Source: a virus | IMG/VR virus record: IMGVR_UViG_3300043399_000352 | Location: 1 to 45,100 of that record | DNA length: 45,100 nt | Direction: 5' to 3' (one strand) | Translations under genes and position numbers: made by a program | Shown: piece after piece, positions 1 to 8,064 of the stretch | How positions within the stretch are numbered: position 1 is the first letter of the stretch | How the letters are laid out: each line of letters opens with the position of its first letter | Notes under the pieces: generated by a model | Database searches by the model: none | The model's input: the letters and a program-made list of their open reading frames with translations, nothing else | What the model was told of the DNA's origin: nothing

Positions 1-3000
1 CACTTCGTCCTCGATACCCTTGCGCAGCGTGGCGGCCTGCTTCTGAAGCGCTTTAATTGCCTTGTTACGGGCGTTAACCGTCCATTTGAGGTCGCGCAGG
101 GACCTGGCCTGCAGCGTCTCGATCGCCTCGTTGGTGGCCTCGAAATCGGGCAGCATGCCGGCGGCCTCCTCGGCCTGGGCGATCTGCTCGTCGGTGGCCA
201 GCATGCGGCCGAAGACCTGACGAATGTCGTCGCTGACCTGCAGGTTGCGGTCGCGCATGAACTGCGTGAGCGACTTGTAGACGTTGACCAGCCAGGAACG
301 GAAGCGCCGGAAGAGCGGCTGCAGCTCGATGTTGGGTGCCTGGCCCTCGAACAGGTACTGCTCGAAGCTCTCGGCCCAGCGCTCGTGATAGGGGCGCTTT
401 TGGTCCAGGGTGTAGCTGTTCCAAGTGGCAAGGTCCGGCACGCCGAACCAGGCCAGCACCTTGTTCATGTCATCGACGATCTGCTGGGGCGCGTTGGGCT
501 GGCTGGCCAGGTCGGCCATCACCTCGAGGAAGAAGTGCCCCGACTCGTGCAGGAATGTGGAGAGGTCGGCGTTCTCATTGAGAGTGACCAGCAGGGCCTG
601 CGGGTTGAAGGTGCCGCGGGGGCCCTGCTCAAGCACATCGCGGGGGCGGCCTGCCTGCAGCCACGCATTAACTTCATTTATCGCTTCGTTTGTGAAGTCG
701 ATGAAGTCATCTATCGTCCACCCGAGGCGTTTGCCTAAAGGCCCGATGCGGCGGTCAGCGCGATCGGCGTCGTTCACGTACATGTTCGCGTCGACGTAGT
801 CGTGCAAGTCTACGAAGCTGCTGACCGATTCGGGCAGAGTGCCGTCGGCGATGTCTTGCAGAATCTCGCTTTTTGCAACCTCAACCGTGTGGCGAAGAAC
901 AGCAGCGCGGTCGTCGCTCGCTGCCCTACCGGACGGGTTTAGGGCGCCGTCGTCTACGCCTTGTTGGTCGGATTCGTTTGCGGCGCTGGATCGGGCACGA
1001 TCGGCAGCTTGCTGCTGAAGAGCTTCTTCAATAGCGCGTTGCCCTTCGCCGGAGCCACCGGCGCGGTCTGCCCAGTAGCTGGCACGCTCGTCGAGGCGCT
1101 CTTGGTTGACTTCTGGTCGGGTGTACCGCGGGGCATTGCCACTCTCCGTTACTTTGAACTTGGCCGGGACGACGCCGGTGCCAGCACGTTTGATGTCCTC
1201 GAGGAAAGCGCGAAACGCCGGAACCGAGAACGCGTACTGCCCGCCGCTGGGTGTCTCGTAACCAAACCAAGGCGTGCCGTCTGAGTCCCTATTGTACCGC
1301 GCCCCGTACTCGTAGGCACCGTATTCGCCTTGCTTGGCGGACACGCTGGCGATGGCCTGATCGTCGCCCTTGGCGTCGGCCAGGATTGCGCCCAGCGTTC
1401 CGTGGCTGGCCTCCTGCTGGCTGTCGGCGACCCAAGTTTCCCAGTGGTAGCGGCCGATGCTGGCGTCCTGCGGGCGGCCGAGCTCGGTGTACATCTGCTG
1501 AATCTTGGCTTCCAAGCCGCGCTCGATCGCCTCATAGACCAAGATGCCGCGGGCGCCTTCGGCTAGGCTGTTCAATGACGAGCCGGCCAGCTTCTTACCG
1601 TCGGGCCCGCTGCTGCCGTCGTAAAGGTTCGTGCCGTTAAATCGCCCGTCGTCCCAGAGCTGGCGGATCTGCACGCGGTCCAAGACCATCACGTCGTTAA
1701 AGCCCGCGACCAGCAAGGTGAAGCTCACGACCTTGTTGTCGATACCCACACCCTCGCCAAAGGTGGCGAACTCGCGGCGGATGTTCTTACCCGTCTGTGC
1801 AGGGTCGGACATCATGTCGTGCAGACGCTGCATGTGCGTCTTGCCGTCCTCACCGACGCGTGACATTTTGAACAGGAAATCTTGGCCGAACGCGTTGAGG
1901 TTGTGCGTGGCGCCAGCGCCCGGCTGGCCGCTGCCCTTGGGCGCAACCGACTTGGCCCAGGCCTCGTACTCGGGGAACACGGCTTCGGTGAACTCACCCC
2001 GGGCGGCCATAGCGATCCACTTGTCCGCGCCGTCGAACGCGTCAATGAACAGCGCTTCTTGGGTGTAGGGCGACACGCCCCGCGACAGGAACGACCACAT
2101 GAACAGCTTGCCTGTGGTCTCCACGCCCAGCTCGCCCGCGACGTAAGCGCGGCGGAACTCGGCTGCGTTTTCAAAGCCGTGGCTGGCGTCGTCGATCTGT
2201 CCTTGGGTCAGCGTACGCAACTTGTCCAGCGAGCCGGTGCCGTTCAAGTCGCGGATGAACGCGTAGGGAGGGATCGGCACCTCGGTCGAGCCGAGAGCGT
2301 AGGCCATCATCTTCGTCCACTCGGCGGTGGACTCGGTGGCCTTGGGGAACTTCTTCAAGATGCCGTCGATCGCGGCGATCTGGCGAGCGGCGTTTTTGTT
2401 GGTGGTGCCGGTAAGGATAGGCGCCTTCTCTGGGAGCTTCAGCTTGGCGGTCAGCTTGACGCGCAGCGCAGGCCAGAAGCCCAGCTTGTTGCCCTCCTCC
2501 AGCCCAACACCTGGCGCGTCGGGGCCGGGCTTTTGCTTCTTGGCGGCTTGGTTAAACGCACCTGCAGCCTGCAGATTTCGGAAGGCTGCGCGAGCTGTGC
2601 GCTCCCCTGCCTCTGTCAGCCCGCCGGAAGGCGCAAACGGATTTTCCCGGCGGTATTCCGTTGACAGCAGCGCGCCAATGCCTTGCCTTTGAAACTCTTG
2701 CGCGACCGACAGGTCGGTGCCATCGCCGAGCGGTTGCATAAATCCCGCCTCAACGCCGTCGACCTTTGCCCACACGCCGCCCGACTCAGGGTCGCGGTAG
2801 AGTTCCACCGTCCGACCATCGCTGGTGGTGCGTACGCCTGCAACGCGTGTCGCGCCAGCCGGCATCGTTCCTTCAATGTCAGCAGCGTACACAACTGGAC
2901 GGTTAGCCTCCGTGAGGCGGCGCCCGCTGGGGTTAATCGCTGCGATGTACTGATCTTCCGTTATGCCAGCGTTCAGCACGCCACCCGGCAGTCCCTGCGC

Positions 3001-4746
3001 CGCCACCCTGAGCGAAAAGCGCTGGTACATCTCCTGCGGAGTGATGCCTGCGCGGGCGGCCATGCTCGAGAAAAAGTTGGCCTGCAGCAGCGCGTAGGCC
3101 TCATTGACGTCGGCAGTGAACCGGCCTGTCGCGTTGAGCTGGTCCTGGATCGTCTTCTGCACGGCCTGAGTGCTCAGCTGCCAGGCGGTCTGATCCGCGG
3201 CCTGCCGCAGCACGCGGTCGGCCTCCTGCTGAATCATCTCGGCTGCGAGCTGCGCCTCCACGCGAGACGCTGCGTTGGGACGCATGCGGGCGTTGTCGTT
3301 GAGCACCTGCTCGAGCTCGGTGCCCGGGGCTACGGTCAGGACATCGGACATCCCGATGGCCACCGTGCTGTTGGTCTCGAGGGCACCAGGGATCTGGTCA
3401 CGCACGCTCTGGGGCAGCTGGGCCAGCAGCTCCTGCGGCAGCTGGTTGAGCACCTGGGCGTCGACGTAGATCTCTTTCTTGGCGCCGTCGTTGACCTCGA
3501 CCACGCGCTGCACATGAGCGCGGAACTGCTCGGGGCTGCGCTGGCGCAGCAGCGACTGCGAGGCCAGGGCCATCTGCTCGGCCAGCTGGTCCTGCTCGAA
3601 CGTGAGCGACTGATTGCTCGCCTGCTCGATGATCTTGTTGATGCCGCGGATGGTGGACGTCTGCACGCCCACGCCGACCAGCGTCGCGATAAACGTCTGG
3701 TATGCCGCCTCCGGGCGCTCTTGGATGAACTGGGCCAGCGTCTTGTCTGGGTTCAGGTTCATCCACTCGTTGAAGTCTTGCGTCAGCGTAGTGAGCTGCT
3801 CGGTCCAGCCCTCGCTGATCGTCTGCCGGCCGAGCATCTTCAGCAGGCCGGTATTGGCCGCGATGTCGCCGAACAGCTTGGCGGCCGGGATACGCTCGAA
3901 CACGTACTCGAACGCGCCCTGCGGGATGGCAAAGACGGCCGACTGCAGATTGGTGCGGCCCTGCTCTCGCGCCTGGTTGAAAGCGCCAGCGCCCACGCCG
4001 GTGGCCATGATGCCGGCCACCGTTGCAGCGGCCTGGTTGGCGGTAGCGTACAAACCGCGGACCAAGCCGATCGGCAGCAGCGCCAGGTTAGTGCCGGCCG
4101 ATTGCAAGCCAGAGCGCACGGCCTGGCCGGTGCTCGATTCGGGCTGGAACCCGTAGCGGTCCATCACGCCCTGCAGTCGGTTGGCGGTGCCGCGTGCGGC
4201 CTGCGCCCCCGACTGCCAGCCGATCAGGTCGTTGACCGTTCCGGCGACGTCGAAGGCCATCTTGCCAACACCGACGGTAGCGCCAAGGCCGACCGTCTGC
4301 GCGCCGGCTGCGAGGTCCGAAGGCAGACCGCCTCTACCGTCTGCACCCATGACGTAACGCACGCCACGGCCGACCGTGCGCTCGATGTTCTTGAGCGTGT
4401 CCAGGTCGTCGATCGAGGTGGTGGTAAACGTCGGGTCGACGAGCTGGCGGTACAGCACCGGCGACTCTTGCGCCAGTTGGACCAGGTCGATGGCGCGAGC
4501 GCGCTCTTTGATGCGCAGCGCCTCGAGGTTGCGCTCGACAACCGGCAGCGGCACGCCCGAGGTCTGCGACAGCCGCAGGCGCTCGGCGGCGATGTCCGGG
4601 TCGTCTTTGAGCGCGGCCTCGAGAACGGTGCGCGTGCGGTTTTGCTGCAGCTCCTGTTGCTGACGCGCCAGCGGCAGGTAAGGATTGTCCTGCGTCGCGG
4701 GGTTCTGCGGTGCGCGCTCCTGCGCCAGACGCAAGTAATCGGTCAT
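1..4746 (-). CDS. Giant ejection/polyvalent virion protein, N-terminal 1582 codons (continues at 44973 downward)
   Basis: This is the 5' part of a 2662-aa protein. The ATG is at 4744-4746, after an in-frame stop (4747-4749). I walked the frame from 4746 to 1 and found no stop. It continues through the circular junction into 44973-41731. A zinc-metallopeptidase type HExxH motif (HESGH) lies at about residues 1400-1404. The region around residues 160-260 is hydrophobic and Gly/Ala-rich. The position after gp13-, gp14- and gp15-like genes and before the tail fibre matches T7 gp16, the largest internal ejection protein. Giant proteins of this kind in related podoviruses are often annotated as PLxRFG or 'polyvalent' proteins, thought to be injected with the DNA. 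The peptidase activity and the injection are inferred. The reading frame is certain. Confidence 0.9.
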   Translation of the reverse strand, partial: MTDYLRLAQERAPQNPATQDNPYLPLARQQQELQQNRTRTVLEAALKDDPDIAAERLRLSQTSGVPLPVVERNLEALRIKERARAIDLVQLAQESPVLYRQLVDPTFTTTSIDDLDTLKNIERTVGRGVRYVMGADGRGGLPSDLAAGAQTVGLGATVGVGKMAFDVAGTVNDLIGWQSGAQAARGTANRLQGVMDRYGFQPESSTGQAVRSGLQSAGTNLALLPIGLVRGLYATANQAAATVAGIMATGVGAGAFNQAREQGRTNLQSAVFAIPQGAFEYVFERIPAAKLFGDIAANTGLLKMLGRQTISEGWTEQLTTLTQDFNEWMNLNPDKTLAQFIQERPEAAYQTFIATLVGVGVQTSTIRGINKIIEQASNQSLTFEQDQLAEQMALASQSLLRQRSPEQFRAHVQRVVEVNDGAKKEIYVDAQVLNQLPQELLAQLPQSVRDQIPGALETNSTVAIGMSDVLTVAPGTELEQVLNDNARMRPNAASRVEAQLAAEMIQQEADRVLRQAADQTAWQLSTQAVQKTIQDQLNATGRFTADVNEAYALLQANFFSSMAARAGITPQEMYQRFSLRVAAQGLPGGVLNAGITEDQYIAAINPSGRRLTEANRPVVYAADIEGTMPAGATRVAGVRTTSDGRTVELYRDPESGGVWAKVDGVEAGFMQPLGDGTDLSVAQEFQRQGIGALLSTEYRRENPFAPSGGLTEAGERTARAAFRNLQAAGAFNQAAKKQKPGPDAPGVGLEEGNKLGFWPALRVKLTAKLKLPEKAPILTGTTNKNAARQIAAIDGILKKFPKATESTAEWTKMMAYALGSTEVPIPPYAFIRDLNGTGSLDKLRTLTQGQIDDASHGFENAAEFRRAYVAGELGVETTGKLFMWSFLSRGVSPYTQEALFIDAFDGADKWIAMAARGEFTEAVFPEYEAWAKSVAPKGSGQPGAGATHNLNAFGQDFLFKMSRVGEDGKTHMQRLHDMMSDPAQTGKNIRREFATFGEGVGIDNKVVSFTLLVAGFNDVMVLDRVQIRQLWDDGRFNGTNLYDGSSGPDGKKLAGSSLNSLAEGARGILVYEAIERGLEAKIQQMYTELGRPQDASIGRYHWETWVADSQQEASHGTLGAILADAKGDDQAIASVSAKQGEYGAYEYGARYNRDSDGTPWFGYETPSGGQYAFSVPAFRAFLEDIKRAGTGVVPAKFKVTESGNAPRYTRPEVNQERLDERASYWADRAGGSGEGQRAIEEALQQQAADRARSSAANESDQQGVDDGALNPSGRAASDDRAAVLRHTVEVAKSEILQDIADGTLPESVSSFVDLHDYVDANMYVNDADRADRRIGPLGKRLGWTIDDFIDFTNEAINEVNAWLQAGRPRDVLEQGPRGTFNPQALLVTLNENADLSTFLHESGHFFLEVMADLASQPNAPQQIVDDMNKVLAWFGVPDLATWNSYTLDQKRPYHERWAESFEQYLFEGQAPNIELQPLFRRFRSWLVNVYKSLTQFMRDRNLQVSDDIRQVFGRMLATDEQIAQAEEAAGMLPDFEATNEAIETLQARSLRDLKWTVNARNKAIKALQKQAATLRKGIEDEV
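2..127. repeat. Left copy of the 126-bp end overlap (circular closure)
   Basis: These 126 bases are identical to 44975-45100. The base before the repeat differs: c at position 1, g at 44974. The overlap joins one uninterrupted minus-strand reading frame across the ends, so the molecule closes as a circle. A fixed overlap of this size is what a k-mer assembler leaves on a circular or circularly permuted genome. A true short terminal repeat is possible but less likely, because it falls inside a coding frame. Confidence 0.9.
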
Positions 4747-4763
4747 TTAGCGGTGCCTTTCGC

Positions 4764-7019
4764 TTACTTTCTGAACGTGGTCCGGTCTTTGCTGGCGCCA
4801 GTAAGGATTTCCGTTATTTGCTCGTCGGTCACGCCAAGCTCCCTGAGCTTCTTTGAAAGTTCGCTGACGTCGGTTTGCAGCTGCTCTTTGAGTGCAGGTG
4901 CCAGCGCCTTGTCGTTCAGCACTCGCTTGAGACTGTATTCAAGCTCTCTGGTGACCCACGAAACATCTGGTCGCACAGCGCTCAAAACCGTAGCGTTAGT
5001 TTTAACTTGGTTCTCAGCGGTCTTTTCGCGAGCCAGGCTTTCTTCGAGAACTCTGTTGAACAGCGCCTGTCGTTTGGGGTCAACAGCGGCAGCCGGCGCA
5101 CGCGCAGGTGCCGGCGCGGGTGCGCGTGCGGTGTTCTCGCGAGCCAGGCTTTCTTCGAGGATTCTGTTGAACAGCGCCTGTGAATCGGGGTTGTCAACAG
5201 GCGCGGGTGCTCGTGCGGGTGCTGCAGCAGGTGCGGGTGCCGCAGCGGGTGCGCGGGCCGGCGCTGGTGCTCGTGCGGGGGCTGGCGCCGCTGCCGGCGC
5301 GGGTGCTGCTGCCGGCGCGGGTGCTGGCGCGCCCCAAGAACCGGTAGCGCCACCAGTGCTCGGTGCACGAGCCGGTGCTGCGGCAGGTGCCGGCGCGCTC
5401 GACCTGTTGCGCCCAGCCAAGTACATCTCCATGACGGCCTGCTCGGTCGGCACCTGGCCGGTCGACTTGAGCGCTTCGATGATCTGGCGGCGATCGGTCG
5501 TCGGCACCGAGGACACCTTGTAGTTCTTGCCGTTGACCGTGACGTAGGCCTCGCGCATCTCGTCGGCGGTGACCAGGGCCAGGGGCTTTTGCGAATCGCG
5601 GCCCCACTCGGAGACGTACACCTTGTCCATGACCACGCGGTCGACGACCGCCTGCTTCTCATCGGCAGTCAGCTCTTTGCCGCCCTTGGCGCTTGATGCC
5701 AGGCGCACCTGGCGGTCGATCTCGAGCGTCAGCCGAGATGCGGTCTCGGGGTCCTTTTTCTTGTCGATGCCCAGGCCGATCAGTGCGTTGTTGATGCGCG
5801 CCTCGTCGGTCATCATGCTGTCTTGCCTGCCGCCGCCTTTGGCCGCCGCGCCCTGGATGTCGAGCAGCGACTCCATCTGCGCCGGCGCGATCCGCTCGGT
5901 GTAAGCGCGCAGGTCGACCTTCTCACCTGCGGCGAGCTTTTCGCGCAGCGTGATGTAGGTGGCCATATCGGTCTTGACCGGCGTGCCGGCGGCCAGGCGC
6001 TCGGCGCGCACGCGCTGCGACTCTTGCAGCGCCGCACGCTCGCGCCCGTTCATCTGCGCCAGGATCGCCTCGGGGATCTTCTGGCCCTTGGAAAACAGCT
6101 GCCAGGCTTGGTCGGAAGCACGGGCCTCGACCTCTTGCTCGGCCGCCTTGACCATCGCGTGGTTGTTGCGGATCTGAGTGAGCGCCTTCTCGCGCCGGGT
6201 TGGGTCGGTGATTTTGGCCGCGTCGGCCAGCTGCTCGGCCAGGGGCTTGGTGGCCACGCTCGCGGCGAACTGCGTCGCAAACTGGTTGTCGGCCTCACCC
6301 TTGAGAATCTGCTCGACGCGGGCCTGGTTTTGAAATCCGACCTCGGCCTTGTTGGCGTCGTAGTAAGCCTGGGCAGCCTGCGCGTTGCTCTCGGCCAACT
6401 TGGCAATCTGCGCCAGGTGCATGCTCGACAGGTTCTTGTTGGCCTCGTCCTGCACTTGCGCGGTGGTCCAGCCCTTGCGGGCGCCCAGCAGTGCCGCCTT
6501 CTCGCGGATCTGCATCGCGGTGCTTGCGACGTCACCGGACGTCACGCCGAACTGGATCGTGGTGTTGACGTCGGCGGCGTAGACCTCGTCGGCGTGGCGC
6601 TCCTTCTCGGCCGCCGTGAAAGCAGCCACATTGCCTAGCGCGGCGGTCTTTTTTGCCTGCAGGCTGCGCGAGGCTAGTGCGCCCGCCCGCGGATCAAGGT
6701 CTTTGCCGTAGGTTTTGCGGGCTTGCTCCCACCAGCTTTCGGCTGCAGCTTCGTAACCCGCGGCGTTGGCGCCTCGGTATTTCGCGCGGCCCTCTGCGCT
6801 CGCATCCCACTTCATCCACTCATTGGTGATTTTCGACTCGACTTCGCTGGCCTTGGCCTGCGCGTCACGCAAGTCGATGCGGTCGATCGACTCGGCCGCC
6901 TGCATGAGGCCCTGGCCCAATGCGCGAGCGCCCGAGCTGACGTCGGGCGCCTGCTGCAAAACGGGCTGCAGTGGTTGCGTGCGGACCTGCGGCCCACCGT
7001 AAACTGGCACCTGCGGCAT
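4764..7019 (-). CDS. Internal virion protein, T7 gp15-like position (751 aa)
   Basis: Probable ejectosome component. The first ~530 residues are Ala/Gln/Glu-rich and alpha-helical with many charged heptads. The N-terminal part resembles internal virion proteins of BPP-1-like podoviruses. Residues ~545-650 form a low-complexity Ala-Pro linker. This is followed by two near-identical copies of a 37-aa unit (sharing QALFNRxLEESLAREKTA-like sequence) and a short helical C-terminus. The ATG at 7019 lies 3 nt after the stop of the gp14-like gene. The giant gene starts 17 nt after this gene ends. The order gp13-gp14-gp15-gp16 supports the role. Assignment is by context and composition, not by a catalytic motif. 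Confidence 0.75.
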   Translation of the reverse strand: MPQVPVYGGPQVRTQPLQPVLQQAPDVSSGARALGQGLMQAAESIDRIDLRDAQAKASEVESKITNEWMKWDASAEGRAKYRGANAAGYEAAAESWWEQARKTYGKDLDPRAGALASRSLQAKKTAALGNVAAFTAAEKERHADEVYAADVNTTIQFGVTSGDVASTAMQIREKAALLGARKGWTTAQVQDEANKNLSSMHLAQIAKLAESNAQAAQAYYDANKAEVGFQNQARVEQILKGEADNQFATQFAASVATKPLAEQLADAAKITDPTRREKALTQIRNNHAMVKAAEQEVEARASDQAWQLFSKGQKIPEAILAQMNGRERAALQESQRVRAERLAAGTPVKTDMATYITLREKLAAGEKVDLRAYTERIAPAQMESLLDIQGAAAKGGGRQDSMMTDEARINNALIGLGIDKKKDPETASRLTLEIDRQVRLASSAKGGKELTADEKQAVVDRVVMDKVYVSEWGRDSQKPLALVTADEMREAYVTVNGKNYKVSSVPTTDRRQIIEALKSTGQVPTEQAVMEMYLAGRNRSSAPAPAAAPARAPSTGGATGSWGAPAPAPAAAPAPAAAPAPARAPAPARAPAAAPAPAAAPARAPAPVDNPDSQALFNRILEESLARENTARAPAPAPARAPAAAVDPKRQALFNRVLEESLAREKTAENQVKTNATVLSAVRPDVSWVTRELEYSLKRVLNDKALAPALKEQLQTDVSELSKKLRELGVTDEQITEILTGASKDRTTFRK
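5030..5162 (-). repeat. In-frame 111-bp duplication inside the gp15-like gene
   Basis: A stretch containing gagccaggctttcttcgag and, shortly after, ctgttgaacagcgcctgt occurs twice, 111 bp (37 codons) apart, with few differences. The copies encode two QALFNR...EESLARE units joined by the Ala-Pro linker. Neighbouring bases up to about 5400 are Ala/Pro-coding tandem repeats, which probably expand and contract by slippage. Confidence 0.8.
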
Positions 7020-7022
7020 GGC

Positions 7023-7601
7023 TTAGGTCCTTCTGGTGTAGGTGTACCACTTGTCGGCGACTTGCCCGCCGCCTGAAAGCAGTGAACCTGCAGCGCCGTA
7101 CATGCTGTTGAGCGCGTCGGCCCTCCCCTGCGCGAGCTGTGCCTGTCCGCGAGCGCGCATGTTCCAGGCCTCGCGCTGCGCGTTGGTGCGGGTGGTGGCC
7201 ACGTCCGACTGCGTGAAAAAGTCGGTCTGGTCTTGCAGGTCGGCGGCGGTGCCGTAGGTCAGGTCCAGCCCCCGGCTGGCCAGGCTCACGCGCTGCGCGG
7301 ACTTGGTGGCAGCGCCCTTGCGCTGCACGGCAGCGGCCTCCTCCTCGCCACGGCGCTGGGCGTCCTGCGCCGCGTACTCGGCCATTGTGGCGTTGTTGCG
7401 GGCGGTGGCCTCGGCGGCCCTGCTCTGCTGCATCATCGCGCCCGCGGACATCACGGTGCTGCCGACGGTGGCGCCCAGCGTTATGGCCTGCGCGGCTGTT
7501 AGCGCACTGCTAAGACCAAGCGCGGACGCGCCGGCCGCTGTACCGGTGCCAACCCCTGCCAGGGTGCCGGCGAGAGCGCCAAGCGTAACTGGTTCACACA
7601 T
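7023..7601 (-). CDS. Internal virion protein, T7 gp14-like position (192 aa)
   Basis: The N-terminal ~65 residues are Gly/Ala/Leu/Thr-rich and hydrophobic. A long amphipathic helical part follows, rich in Ala, Gln and Arg. T7 gp14, the ejection protein placed in the outer membrane, has this size and layout, and the gene order agrees. The ATG at 7601 overlaps the end of the gp13-like gene by 8 nt, and the downstream gp15-like gene starts 3 nt after its stop, so the genes are tightly coupled. There is no catalytic motif. Confidence 0.75.
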   Translation of the reverse strand: MCEPVTLGALAGTLAGVGTGTAAGASALGLSSALTAAQAITLGATVGSTVMSAGAMMQQSRAAEATARNNATMAEYAAQDAQRRGEEEAAAVQRKGAATKSAQRVSLASRGLDLTYGTAADLQDQTDFFTQSDVATTRTNAQREAWNMRARGQAQLAQGRADALNSMYGAAGSLLSGGGQVADKWYTYTRRT

Positions 7602-8064
7602 GATGGGCCTTCATCTCAAACGGGTGGAACGGCTCGCCCAGGGCGCCGTAGGGCACGGCCTCATGCAGCGTAAAACCCAGCCGGCGCAACCAGCGCACGC
7701 TGGTCGTGTTCTTTGCATGGACAAAGTTCACCAGGTGCGGGAAGGCGTTTAGCATCCGCCCAATGTAATCGGGCGTCCTGCGGACAAGGACACGGGAATG
7801 CCGGTCCAGCACTGGCGTGCCCAGCATCCACGGCGAGCCGACGCCGGCCAGCATGTCGATCGGCGCCACGCCGATGATCGCCGCGAGCTCGCCGTCGACC
7901 AGGCCGGTCCAGCACAGGACCGAGCGCCTTACGCTCGACTCGATGCCAGCCTGGATGTCGGCGCGGCCGTAGGCCTGGCACTCGACCAGGTCGGGCAGTC
8001 GCAGGTTTTGGTAGAGGGTGTGCGCGTCGCCCGGCTCGGTCGGTCGAATCAGGACATCAGCCAC
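7594..8064 (-). CDS. T7 gp13-like / GNAT-fold virion protein (156 aa)
   Basis: Begins with a GTG codon (8062-8064) overlapping the stop of the tail tubular protein B gene by 8 nt. The protein has the look of a GNAT acetyltransferase: a beta-strand start (VLIRPTEPGD), a central hydrophobic part, and the C-terminal 'NTTSVRWLRRLGFTL' element typical of motif B. Phage proteins of the T7 gp13 family share this fold and position. No clear Q/RxxGxG/A acetyl-CoA loop is visible, so catalysis is doubtful and a morphogenetic role is more likely. Confidence 0.75.
   Translation of the reverse strand: MADVLIRPTEPGDAHTLYQNLRLPDLVECQAYGRADIQAGIESSVRRSVLCWTGLVDGELAAIIGVAPIDMLAGVGSPWMLGTPVLDRHSRVLVRRTPDYIGRMLNAFPHLVNFVHAKNTTSVRWLRRLGFTLHEAVPYGALGEPFHPFEMKAHHV

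Noticed and set aside
2683-5523. 946-aa plus-strand reading frame
   Set aside because: It is codon-aligned antisense to the giant and gp15-like genes, with Arg/His/Leu-rich composition and no ribosome site. A GC-rich shadow.
7594-8064. Active GNAT acetyltransferase
   Set aside because: The acetyl-CoA loop is not recognisable; position and family fit a T7 gp13-like virion protein instead.
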